From Succinatimonas sp. CAG:777 (GTDB lineage Bacteria; Pseudomonadota; Gammaproteobacteria; Enterobacterales; Succinivibrionaceae), in contig HF987899.1 of the NCBI GenBank assembly GCA_000431835.1, positions 1 through 25,185 of the forward strand: 25,185 nucleotides of DNA. The letters run 5' to 3'. The translations under genes were made by a program, and so were the position numbers. This document shows positions 16,512 to 22,925 of this stretch, one piece after another. The notes under the pieces are model-generated. The model saw only the letters and a program-made list of their open reading frames with translations, made no database searches and had not been told where the DNA came from. How positions within the stretch are numbered: the first letter of the stretch is position 1; every line of letters begins with the position of its first letter.

Positions 16512-16949
16512 TTAATATTTAATCATGAAGGTAACCGGACCATCATTTTCTAGGGTTACTTTCATATCTGCAGCAAATATTCCTTCTTCTACGCGAGGAA
16601 ACTTACTATGGGCGTATGAGGTAAACTTCTCATAAAGAACTTTTGCCTCACTAGGTGCCATAGCAGGATCAAAACTAGGACGGTTACCTGGGGCTGTATT
16701 AGCTGCCAGTGTAAATTGAGATACTAAAAGAATACTGCCTGATACCTGTTCTACATTTAGATTCAATTTTTCATTCTCATCGTAGAACATTCTATATTTT
16801 ACGATCTTATCGAACATTCTTTTACATTTGGTCTCATTATCACCTTTTTCAAGTCCAATAAAAGCCAAAATTCCTTTGTCTATTTGTCCTGTAACCTTTC
16901 CATCAACTACAACTTTTGCAAAGTTTACTCTTTGTAGTAGAGCTAGCAT
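16512..16949 (-). CDS. dtd: D-aminoacyl-tRNA deacylase
   Basis: A 145-residue cytoplasmic enzyme that hydrolyses D-amino acids, and glycine mischarged on tRNA-Ala, from tRNA. The diagnostic SQFTLAA motif (near 77) and cross-subunit GPVTF motif (near 137) are both present, the latter with the Gly-cisPro pair that gives chiral proofreading. Length is the family norm. AGGAG lies eight bases before the ATG. It probably heads the unit dtd-tsaD-folB-folK-uppP; a minus-strand TATAAT lies at 16979-16984, without a clear -35. It is divergent from crcB. Confidence 0.96.
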   Translation of the reverse strand: MLALLQRVNFAKVVVDGKVTGQIDKGILAFIGLEKGDNETKCKRMFDKIVKYRMFYDENEKLNLNVEQVSGSILLVSQFTLAANTAPGNRPSFDPAMAPSEAKVLYEKFTSYAHSKFPRVEEGIFAADMKVTLENDGPVTFMIKY

Positions 16950-17013
16950 ATTAGTATCTCCTCAAACAAACGTGGTAGATTATACAAGGAAGTAAGCTCA
17001 AAGTGGGGGTAAA

Positions 17014-17391
17014 ATGTTTCTAAATCTATTGTGTGTAGGAATGGGCGGTTTTATAGGCGCAATCTTAAGAGTTCTTTCAGGAACACTCATCTCAAAATTG
17101 ACTTTATCATTTTCATTTCCTCTAGCAACGCTTTTTGTAAATATTGTAGGTTCATTTGTGATAGGAATATTTCTTACTCACCCTTACGTATTATCAAATG
17201 CAAATTTAAAGTCATTTCTTACAGCAGGACTCTTAGGTGGTCTTACAACCTTTTCTACATTCAGTTTTGACACACTGTCTTTAATAGAACAAAGACTGTT
17301 CTTTAATGCATTTTTAAATGTGTCATTAAATGTAGGGGTAGCACTAATTGCCTGTTATTTAGGAACATTATTGGTAAAAGCTTTGGTGTAA
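17014..17391 (+). CDS. crcB: Fluoride channel Fluc/CrcB
   Basis: A 125-residue, four-helix membrane protein of the Fluc family, which works as a dual-topology dimer exporting fluoride from the cytoplasm. Conserved patterns seen are GGFIGAILR near the N-terminus, NIVGSFVIG in the second helix (pore Asn), and GLLGGLTTFSTFSF (the Na+-site break and pore phenylalanines) in the third. GGGGG precedes the ATG by four bases. I looked for a fluoride riboswitch in the 64 nt before it and saw none. It is divergent from dtd and upstream of rpsU. Confidence 0.95.
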   Translation: MFLNLLCVGMGGFIGAILRVLSGTLISKLTLSFSFPLATLFVNIVGSFVIGIFLTHPYVLSNANLKSFLTAGLLGGLTTFSTFSFDTLSLIEQRLFFNAFLNVSLNVGVALIACYLGTLLVKALV

Positions 17392-17456
17392 ACAAAATTT
17401 GAGCTTTAAATAAATTAATTTGTGATTTAACGCATTAATTTTCTTCGATCAAACAA

Positions 17457-17485
17457 TTTACATAAACAGCATTTTTTTGTATAAT
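17457..17485 (+). promoter_or_regulatory. Strong sigma-70 promoter for rpsU
   Basis: TTTACA (17457-17462) and TATAAT (17480-17485) are separated by exactly 17 nt, nearly consensus. Initiation near 17492 would give a leader of about 65 nt. The leader contains an inverted repeat GTCAAA/TTTGAC (17502-17507 with 17519-17524). Confidence 0.85.
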
Positions 17486-17544
17486 CGCCTCTGTTTTTAT
17501 CGTCAAAGACCTACTGTTTTTGACATTGGAATTTAATAAGTGAG

Positions 17545-17556
17545 GTGGTTTTCCAC
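17545..17556 (+). promoter_or_regulatory. Hairpin between SD and start codon of rpsU
   Basis: GTGG-TTTT-CCAC can fold between the SD (GAGG, 17542-17545) and the ATG at 17557. The linear spacing of 11 nt is long; folding would bring the SD nearer to the start, or partly mask it. Confidence 0.4.
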
Positions 17557-17772
17557 ATGCCAGTCATCAAAGTACGTGAGAACGAGCCATTTGACGTTGC
17601 CTTAAGACGTTTCAAGCGCTCTTGCGAAAAAGCCGGTATTTTAGCCGATGTAAGAGCCCGTGAATTCTATGAGAAGCCAACAACTGTACGTAAGCGTGCA
17701 AAGGCTTCTGCAATTAAGCGTCACGCCAAAAAGTTGGCCCGCGAGAATGCGCGCCATACAAGACTTTACTAA
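17557..17772 (+). CDS. rpsU: Small ribosomal subunit protein bS21
   Basis: A 71-residue basic protein of the 30S subunit, located near the anti-SD region of 16S rRNA. The sequence begins MPVIKVRENEPFDVALRRFK and ends KKLARENARHTRLY, nearly the E. coli S21 sequence. I placed the start at the ATG at 17557 because S21 proteins begin MPVIKV; an in-frame GTG four codons upstream overlaps the SD. Base composition is visibly less AT-rich than its surroundings, as for a highly expressed gene. In most gammaproteobacteria dnaG and rpoD follow, but here a terminator and an unrelated pseudogene do. Confidence 0.98.
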   Translation: MPVIKVRENEPFDVALRRFKRSCEKAGILADVRAREFYEKPTTVRKRAKASAIKRHAKKLARENARHTRLY

Positions 17773-17861
17773 TCACGCATCTTAGTCGAAAGACATGGCT
17801 GAATTAGTCTAGTTGCTTGTGTGCACTAGCTAAAATCTATCACTAGATTTATTAAAATAAA

Positions 17862-17893
17862 AAGGGTTAACGTTGAGTTAACCCTTATTTTTT
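17862..17893 (+). terminator. Rho-independent terminator after rpsU
   Basis: Perfect 10-bp arms AAGGGTTAAC (17862-17871) and GTTAACCCTT (17877-17886) with a 5-nt loop, followed by ATTTTTT. The A-rich left flank may give weak activity on the minus strand for the convergent relic gene. Confidence 0.92.
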
Positions 17894-17910
17894 GACTTGA
17901 ATTTTCTTTT

Positions 17911-18987
17911 CTAGAACTCTTCTTTATTCTTTTCCCCAAAAGCAATTGCTCGACTTATTCCGTTGATACTACCTGCAGTCTCAGGATCAATACCAAAGCC
18001 ATGTTCTAATCTTGGCATTTAAGTATATTTAGCATTGATGTTAAGGTTATTAAGGTTTGCCACTGATGACTTTAAAACAGTCTTATTTACAATTTTGTCA
18101 TTTTCTCCTACAACTATAAAGGTAGGAGAATCTTCATTTGTACCATAAAAACTTATTTGGTAGGTATAGATGTTAACTGCAGGCTTGCTCATGATAATAC
18201 CAGCATAAAATGTCTTCTCAGAGAGATGAGTAACATTGATAATGATCTGAGCACCAGTTGAGGATCCCCATAAAGAGTAGTCTTCTTTTGACACCCTAAC
18301 ATGCTGAAGTTGTTCTTGATGTAGTTGACGGCTTTCACAAGCTCCTGAGAACCGCTTAATACCTTTTTCTGTAGATAGGAGAGCACAAAAGCATTGTAGC
18401 CTGCCCTTGATATTCTCAAAGCTAACGGGACCCCTTCATGAATTAAGATCTTATAAGAGTAGCCACCTGGTAAAATTAAGGCAAAAGTAGCTTTTTTCTT
18501 ACCTCTAAAGAAAAAAAAGGCCGCTATCTTTCAACTCTTCCTTTTCTGTAATGTGCTTTTGGGTGTAGATTGGATAAAAAATCTGATTTCCTTTTTTACC
18601 TCATCATACAAATAATCCAGTGACTCTATAGTATGTCTTGCTGTCACAGTGCGATGATAAAGCATGATCCTTTGGAATTCATTTAGATGAACATTAAGAT
18701 CTTTCTTATCAGTTTCAGGAACAAGTAAATTAGCAAAGCCAGAGAACTCTTTACACTCTAAGATGTCTTTAATGGTGTTTTTGCTTGAAAAGTAGTTTCC
18801 TACATTAAAACTTATGTTTTGTGCTTCTCTGTTACTTTTTAGTTCCGCAGAACTGTCATCATCTAAGAGCATGTTGTAGTAGCGGCTCTCATTTTGCATG
18901 GTTGCAGCACTAGACACTGATAGTAGCGATGAGGCTAGATAAATACTTATCGCTGTAGGTTCCCACACTAATTTATTTTTTTCTCAT
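17911..18987 (-). pseudogene. Decayed secreted alpha/beta-hydrolase (acetyl-esterase-like)
   Basis: A single esterase gene can be traced in pieces. The N-terminal part (18534-18968) holds a signal-peptide-like stretch, YLASSLLSVSSAAT. An in-frame TGA (18531-18533) interrupts it. The same frame then reads FFFFRGKKKATFALILPGG and GYNAFVLSY. A one-base deletion near 18294-18296 shifts the frame into DYSLWGSSTGA, the nucleophile elbow. PTFIVVGEND carries the acid residue. An in-frame TAA (18019-18021) then precedes PRLEHGFGI, with the catalytic His, and the original stop is at 17911-17913. At the 5' end the ATG at 18987 leads into an A7 tract and a stop; with one A fewer it would read into the signal peptide. 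The family comprises secreted or periplasmic carbohydrate esterases and lipases. Confidence 0.85.
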
Positions 18988-19022
18988 ACTAATCGTTCTA
19001 ATTTTGTAAATTCTGAGATTTA

Positions 19023-19065
19023 ATGACTACCAATAAAATGGTCTGTCCATAAGATTGGTAGTCAT
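19023..19065. repeat. Long compound palindrome between the esterase relic and the aldo/keto reductase
   Basis: Perfect 12-bp arms ATGACTACCAAT (19023-19034) and ATTGGTAGTCAT (19054-19065) enclose a 3x3 internal loop and an inner stem ATGG/CCAT (19038-19041 with 19047-19050). It could end transcription of the aldo/keto reductase gene, but the minus strand has no T tract directly after it (TTAAATCTC). On the plus strand a T7 run begins about 10 nt away. Confidence 0.6.
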
Positions 19066-19092
19066 CATGCGTTCATTTTTTTATAGTTTTAT

Positions 19093-20022
19093 TTATGGAA
19101 GAGAGTTACCTGCAGCAAGGTAGATTTCATACCACTCTTTGTGAGTTAGATGAACATCACAGGCCTTAGAGCACTCTATAACTCTATTTTGTTTAGTTGT
19201 TCCGATTACAGCCTGCATGAGTCCTGGGTATCTTAAAACCCATGCTATAGCTACAGCTGATGCCGATACATTTCTTGATGAGGCAATTCTATCTAATACG
19301 GAATTTAGCTTTAAGTACAGAGGAGAGCCAACAAAAACACCTTTAAAGAAACCATACTGTAATACAGACCAAGCCTGTACCACCATATGATTTAAACGAC
19401 AGTACTCTAAAATACCACCATCACGCATTATGGAAGGATCATTATCCATATTTACATTAAAACCAGAGTCAATCATTCTGGTATGGCAAACACTCATCTG
19501 AACCTGATTTGCTACAAGCTCACAATCTAAACCACTTTGCAGTAATTTCATCTGCATAGGATTCATATTGCTTACTCCAAAATTCAGGACTTTACCGGAT
19601 GCCTTTAATGAATTAAAGGCTTCACCGATTTCACTAGGCTCCATTAAGGCATCAGGACGGTGAAGTAACAGACAATCTAAATGATCTGTCTTTAATCTTT
19701 TTAAACTGTTCTCTACACATGAGATAATGTAGTCTTTAGTAAAATCATAGCTTACAAAATCACTATCTATTCTGATACCACATTTACTCTGTAAAAAGAA
19801 TGTCTCCCTAAAATTAGGATTGTGGGTAAAAGCATCACCTAAAAGCTCTTCAGATTGACCATTTGAATAACAGTCAGCAGTATCAATAAAGTTGATACCA
19901 CAATCTAGCGCTGTATCTAAAAGAGAGCATACCCCCTGTGTACCTAATTGTTGTATGCGCATACAGCCTAAGACGACTTTGGATACTTTTGTCTTATTAC
20001 AACCAAACTCTACATATTCCAT
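19093..20022 (-). CDS. Aldo/keto reductase
   Basis: A 309-residue NAD(P)H-dependent oxidoreductase, closest in appearance to the YdhF type. The catalytic tetrad is complete: Asp47 and Tyr52 (NFIDTADCY), Lys80 (QSKCG) and His121 (LLLHRPD). The C-terminal VIGTTKQNRV segment is the cofactor-binding signature. I placed the start at the ATG at 20022, preceded by AGGA; an in-frame GTG four codons upstream overlaps that SD. It lies 104 nt downstream of the 2-hydroxyacid dehydrogenase gene in the same orientation. The gap contains operator-like inverted repeats and a candidate promoter, so it may have its own control. The substrate is probably a sugar-derived or small carbonyl compound but cannot be specified. 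Confidence 0.92.
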   Translation of the reverse strand: MEYVEFGCNKTKVSKVVLGCMRIQQLGTQGVCSLLDTALDCGINFIDTADCYSNGQSEELLGDAFTHNPNFRETFFLQSKCGIRIDSDFVSYDFTKDYIISCVENSLKRLKTDHLDCLLLHRPDALMEPSEIGEAFNSLKASGKVLNFGVSNMNPMQMKLLQSGLDCELVANQVQMSVCHTRMIDSGFNVNMDNDPSIMRDGGILEYCRLNHMVVQAWSVLQYGFFKGVFVGSPLYLKLNSVLDRIASSRNVSASAVAIAWVLRYPGLMQAVIGTTKQNRVIECSKACDVHLTHKEWYEIYLAAGNSLP

Positions 20023-20037
20023 ATAATTCCTCACTCA

Positions 20038-20059
20038 TGATCATTTTTTCTTATGATCA
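20038..20059. promoter_or_regulatory. Operator-like inverted repeat over the aldo/keto reductase promoter
   Basis: TGATCAT (20038-20044) and ATGATCA (20053-20059) are perfect 7-bp arms with an 8-nt spacer. They overlap a candidate minus-strand -10 CATAAG (20050-20055), which lies 17 nt from a -35 TTGATA (20073-20078). This is a typical repressor position. Confidence 0.45.
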
Positions 20060-20087
20060 CATGTCTTATGAATATCAATTCAAAATC

Positions 20088-20101
20088 TGTTACCTGTAAC
20101 A
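20088..20101. promoter_or_regulatory. GntR/IdnR-like operator candidate
   Basis: TGTTAC-CT-GTAACA is a 6-bp inverted repeat with a 2-nt centre. It closely resembles the E. coli gluconate/idonate repressor operator, recalled as ATGTTACCGGTAACAT. It lies just upstream of the candidate -35 of the aldo/keto reductase gene. No regulator gene is present in the window. Confidence 0.45.
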
Positions 20102-20126
20102 CAGCTCTAACAACTCTTTTCAAGCT

Positions 20127-21062
20127 TTAATGTTCAGCTACGTTAATAAGCTCCCCATCATGCAGGAATGAATAAATATTTCTTGCAGCGATTTTTATAA
20201 TTCTGTTTACAGTTTCATCCAAGAAGAACCAACCTGCAACATGAGGAGTTAGTAATAACTTTGGTTCATTCCAAAGAGGACTGTCTTTTGGAAGAGGTTC
20301 AGGTGTAGTTACATCAATGGCAGCTCCAGCTAATTTACCTGTTCTTAAGGCACTTAAAAGTGCATTCTGATCAATAGCATCGCCTCGGCCTACGTTGATC
20401 AGATAGGCACCATTCTTCATCATCGCGATGGTCTTTTCATTGATGATGTTGACGGTCTCTTTACTTGAAGGCAACACCATCGCTACGATATCAGCTTTTG
20501 GTAGAACTTTATCTAACTCTTTTAAGGAATAAACCTCATCAATATAATCAGGCTTATTCTTTACATTACGTCTTACACCAATTACCTTGGCTGCACCTAA
20601 CGCCTTAATTTTACGCGCATAGCTACCACCGATATCACCAAGTCCTAGTACAGCTACAGTTGAATTCTCAACTGAGATGATCTTGCCACAGTCAGACCAG
20701 TCTTTATTTAACTGCTTATCACGATACTCAGGAAAATGTCTGATGATAGAGAAGGTCATAGCCAGCATATGTTCGCCTACAGCAGGACTGAATGCACCTA
20801 CTGCGGTACATAGTTTAACGTTCTTATCCAAAACACCAACATAATTATCAAATCCTGCCGAATTTAACTGTAAAAACTTTAAAGCTTTAGCCTCTTTGGT
20901 AAGAGCTGGCGCAATATTTCCTACAATGATCTCTTTATCATAAACATCTTCAGCTGTAAGTTTTTTCTGATTCTTTACAGTGATTTCAATATCACCAGAT
21001 GAACTTATTAACTCTAACTGCTCAGGGGTTACATCAATACTTACTAAAACTTTATGTGACAT
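20127..21062 (-). CDS. D-isomer-specific 2-hydroxyacid dehydrogenase
   Basis: A 311-residue NAD(P)-dependent dehydrogenase. The nucleotide-binding loop GLGDIG is at 140-145. The catalytic set is Arg226 (NVGRGDAID), Glu255 (VTTPEPLP) and His274 (LTPHVAG), all conserved. The length fits the short phosphoglycerate dehydrogenase/glyoxylate reductase-like group. The reaction is interconversion of a D-2-hydroxy acid and a 2-oxo acid in the cytoplasm; the specific acid is unknown. AAAGGAAAG precedes the ATG. It starts 12 nt after the Gfo/Idh/MocA gene, so the two are almost certainly co-transcribed and may act in one sugar or sugar-acid pathway. Confidence 0.93.
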   Translation of the reverse strand: MSHKVLVSIDVTPEQLELISSSGDIEITVKNQKKLTAEDVYDKEIIVGNIAPALTKEAKALKFLQLNSAGFDNYVGVLDKNVKLCTAVGAFSPAVGEHMLAMTFSIIRHFPEYRDKQLNKDWSDCGKIISVENSTVAVLGLGDIGGSYARKIKALGAAKVIGVRRNVKNKPDYIDEVYSLKELDKVLPKADIVAMVLPSSKETVNIINEKTIAMMKNGAYLINVGRGDAIDQNALLSALRTGKLAGAAIDVTTPEPLPKDSPLWNEPKLLLTPHVAGWFFLDETVNRIIKIAARNIYSFLHDGELINVAEH

Positions 21063-21074
21063 AGTTCTTTCCTT

Positions 21075-22064
21075 TTATTCAAATGGGTATTTGATACCTA
21101 ACTGTGCCCTAATTGAGTCCATAAGCTGCATCATATACAAGGTACGCTCATGAGGCATTTGAGGACACTCTATTTTGCCATCTTCAATTGCCTTGACGCA
21201 TGCAGATACCTCATACTCATAACCAGTAAGTTGCTTAGGGCACTTAATTTCCTTAATGAGGCTATAGTTACTGTCAAATACTTTCAATCCTTGTGGATTA
21301 TTTACGTTATCTACCTGAATAAAACCTCTTTTACAATGGATCATACCAAAGCGATCAGAGATACCCATAGCACTTGAGCACAACACCGCCATCACACCAG
21401 TCTTTTCATAGCAAAGAGTAATTGAATTTGACATATCCACACCAGAGGCATTCTTGATGCACACGGCCTCAACCCTGTCAGGATCTCCTAAAATCATATT
21501 GGCAAAATTTAATGGATAAATACCAACGTCCAAGAGAGCACCACCAGCTAACTCAGGTTTTACCAAACGTGGAACAGAGACGATATCGTAGCCTAAGTTT
21601 GCTGTAAGCATAGTCACTGGACCTACGATATTAGAATTGATAGTATCAGCAATAATTTTGCGCATTGGCTGATAGCGAGTCCAAATAGCTTCAGCTAGTA
21701 ACAGTTTTTTCGCTTTTGCTAAATCGATTAACTCTTTAGCTTGCTTGGCATTAACGGTAAAAGCCTTTTCACACAGAACATTTTTGCCATGTTCTAAACA
21801 AAGTTTTACTTCTTCAAAATGACATGAATGAGGAGTAGCAATGTAGACTAAATCAATATTATTATCGTTATACAACTCGTCATAAGAGCCATAAGATCTT
21901 TCAACAGAGAATTCTTTACAAAAGCTTTGTGATTTTTCTAGTGAACGGGAAGCTGCCGCATACAGTTTGACACTTTTATCTCCAGACTTATTCATCTGCA
22001 AAATGGTACTTGCCATAACTTTAGCAATCATACCCAAACCTAGAATTGCAAAATTTATCGCCAT
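21075..22064 (-). CDS. Gfo/Idh/MocA-family oxidoreductase
   Basis: A 329-residue NAD(P)-dependent dehydrogenase. The N-terminal Rossmann loop is GLGMIA (about 9-14). LCEKAFTVN carries the conserved catalytic Lys of the EKP motif (EKA here). GGALLDVGIYPL is the C-domain signature. The family oxidises or reduces sugars, inositols and dihydrodiols. I used the ATG at 22064 because AAGGAG stands six bases before it; the longer open frame has an unusual 17-residue extension without an SD. It is the first gene of the Gfo/Idh, hydroxyacid dehydrogenase and aldo/keto reductase series, separated from the upstream Dabb gene by a terminator. Substrate unknown. Confidence 0.92.
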   Translation of the reverse strand: MAINFAILGLGMIAKVMASTILQMNKSGDKSVKLYAAASRSLEKSQSFCKEFSVERSYGSYDELYNDNNIDLVYIATPHSCHFEEVKLCLEHGKNVLCEKAFTVNAKQAKELIDLAKAKKLLLAEAIWTRYQPMRKIIADTINSNIVGPVTMLTANLGYDIVSVPRLVKPELAGGALLDVGIYPLNFANMILGDPDRVEAVCIKNASGVDMSNSITLCYEKTGVMAVLCSSAMGISDRFGMIHCKRGFIQVDNVNNPQGLKVFDSNYSLIKEIKCPKQLTGYEYEVSACVKAIEDGKIECPQMPHERTLYMMQLMDSIRAQLGIKYPFE

Positions 22065-22160
22065 AACATACTCCTTACATTTTTCTAAATTATTGTATAT
22101 GAACCTAAATTTCACAAGAAAATAAAAGGAAAAGTGCTAGCAAAATAGAAATTTATTTAT

Positions 22161-22201
22161 AAAAAAAGATCTTGCCATCAATGTCTGACAACAAGATCTT
22201 T
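22161..22201 (-). terminator. Rho-independent terminator on the minus strand
   Basis: Minus-strand arms AAAGATCTTG (22192-22201) and CAAGATCTTT (22165-22174) are perfect over 10 bp with a 17-nt loop, followed by a T tract (complement of 22161-22167). It separates the Dabb gene unit from the Gfo/Idh unit. Confidence 0.85.
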
Positions 22202-22218
22202 CTCTTTTATTCTTAAAG

Positions 22219-22293
22219 TTAGCCGCAGTAAGCTTTATCTAGAGTCTTAATAAATTTATAACCTAAAACAACTAATCTTCTGCAAAAATTCAT
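22219..22293 (-). CDS. Possible 24-residue small protein after the Dabb gene
   Basis: This open frame encodes a 24-residue basic peptide starting MNFCRRLVVLGYK and ending DKAYCG. Its ATG is two bases after the Dabb stop codon, with GAAG as a weak SD, and the terminator follows about 18 nt after its stop. The tight placement between a stop and a terminator suggests translational coupling. The peptide is too short to judge on sequence alone, and no family is recognised. Confidence 0.3.
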   Translation of the reverse strand: MNFCRRLVVLGYKFIKTLDKAYCG

Positions 22294-22295
22294 GA

Positions 22296-22580
22296 TTATT
22301 CTTCAAAATCAACAGCTACACGCTCTAGAGCAATTTCGTGACAAATGCTTGCAACTGCAAGATGACGAGGATCTGTAGCATATTTATTTAGATCTTCCAT
22401 ATTGTCAAACTCGCAGATTAAAGTAGCACTGAACTTCTCTTTTGGATTTATATTAACGCCAGTCTGAAGAGATCTGATAACCTCGATCTGACCTACAAGA
22501 CCGTTTAATCCCTTTAGGAACTGATTCATTTTCTCTTCAGTACCCTCTTTGAATTTCCACATAACGATATGCTTAATCAT
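22296..22580 (-). CDS. Dabb (stress-responsive A/B barrel) domain protein
   Basis: A 94-residue single-domain protein opening MIKHIVMWKFKEG, the hallmark of the dimeric alpha/beta-barrel (Dabb) family. VNINPKEKFSATLICEFDNMEDLNKYATDPRH continues the fold. Family members are dimeric ferredoxin-like barrels with varied or unknown roles, including some ring-cyclising enzymes. GGAG lies five bases before the ATG at 22580; the longer open frame upstream has no SD and an atypical sequence. It is followed by a small open frame and a terminator. Function here is unknown. Confidence 0.88.
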   Translation of the reverse strand: MIKHIVMWKFKEGTEEKMNQFLKGLNGLVGQIEVIRSLQTGVNINPKEKFSATLICEFDNMEDLNKYATDPRHLAVASICHEIALERVAVDFEE

Positions 22581-22816
22581 ATAAACTCCAAATTTGAATT
22601 CTTTGAAACAGTTATCAACCTTCAGCAAGATAATTACCTTTCTTGCCTTAAAATATTTCAACACTTTTTGCCATTTTTGTCAAAATTACAAAAATTCAGT
22701 TCATAAATGGAAATAGCTAAGCTCTATTGAATACAAATAGTTGACGTATTTAATCCGGTCTGCAGGATTAATTATTTGTTAATTACGTTAGGCTATTTTC
22801 AAAAAGGTGTAAAACA

Positions 22817-22894
22817 ATGTATACAAACATGATTATCAAGGCGATTTTGCCATTTTTATATTGTAGAATGGGCCTTGGTATAATTTTTCTTTAA
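22817..22894 (+). CDS. Possible 25-residue hydrophobic peptide upstream of the YeiH-family gene
   Basis: The frame encodes a hydrophobic peptide starting MYTNMIIKAILPF, with AAGGTG seven bases before its ATG. A membrane-inserted small protein or leader peptide is possible. Against it, the best promoter for the downstream gene lies inside this frame, so a transcript from that promoter would not include it. Confidence 0.25.
   Translation: MYTNMIIKAILPFLYCRMGLGIIFL
22876..22884 (+). promoter_or_regulatory. Extended -10 promoter candidate for the YeiH-family gene
   Basis: TGGTATAAT combines the TGn extension with a consensus -10, and would start transcription near 22891, about 35 nt before the ATG at 22926. 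The -35 is poor, as is common with extended -10 promoters. Confidence 0.55.
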
Positions 22895-22925
22895 CACAAG
22901 CTACAAATAATTAACTATAACAACT

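Larger units (their letters stand above)
22581..22925. other. 345-nt divergent intergenic region
   Basis: This AT-rich region between the Dabb gene (minus) and the YeiH-family gene (plus) contains a direct repeat of TTAATTA near 22765-22785, an extended -10 promoter candidate (22876-22884) and a 25-codon open frame with a good SD (22817-22894). I saw no further gene. Confidence 0.5.

Noticed and set aside
16950..17013. Possible fluoride riboswitch before crcB
   Set aside because: The 64-nt gap is too short and lacks the conserved crcB-motif sequence blocks.
18531..18533. TGA in the esterase as a selenocysteine or readthrough codon
   Set aside because: The same gene also has a frameshift and an in-frame TAA, so decay is the simpler explanation.
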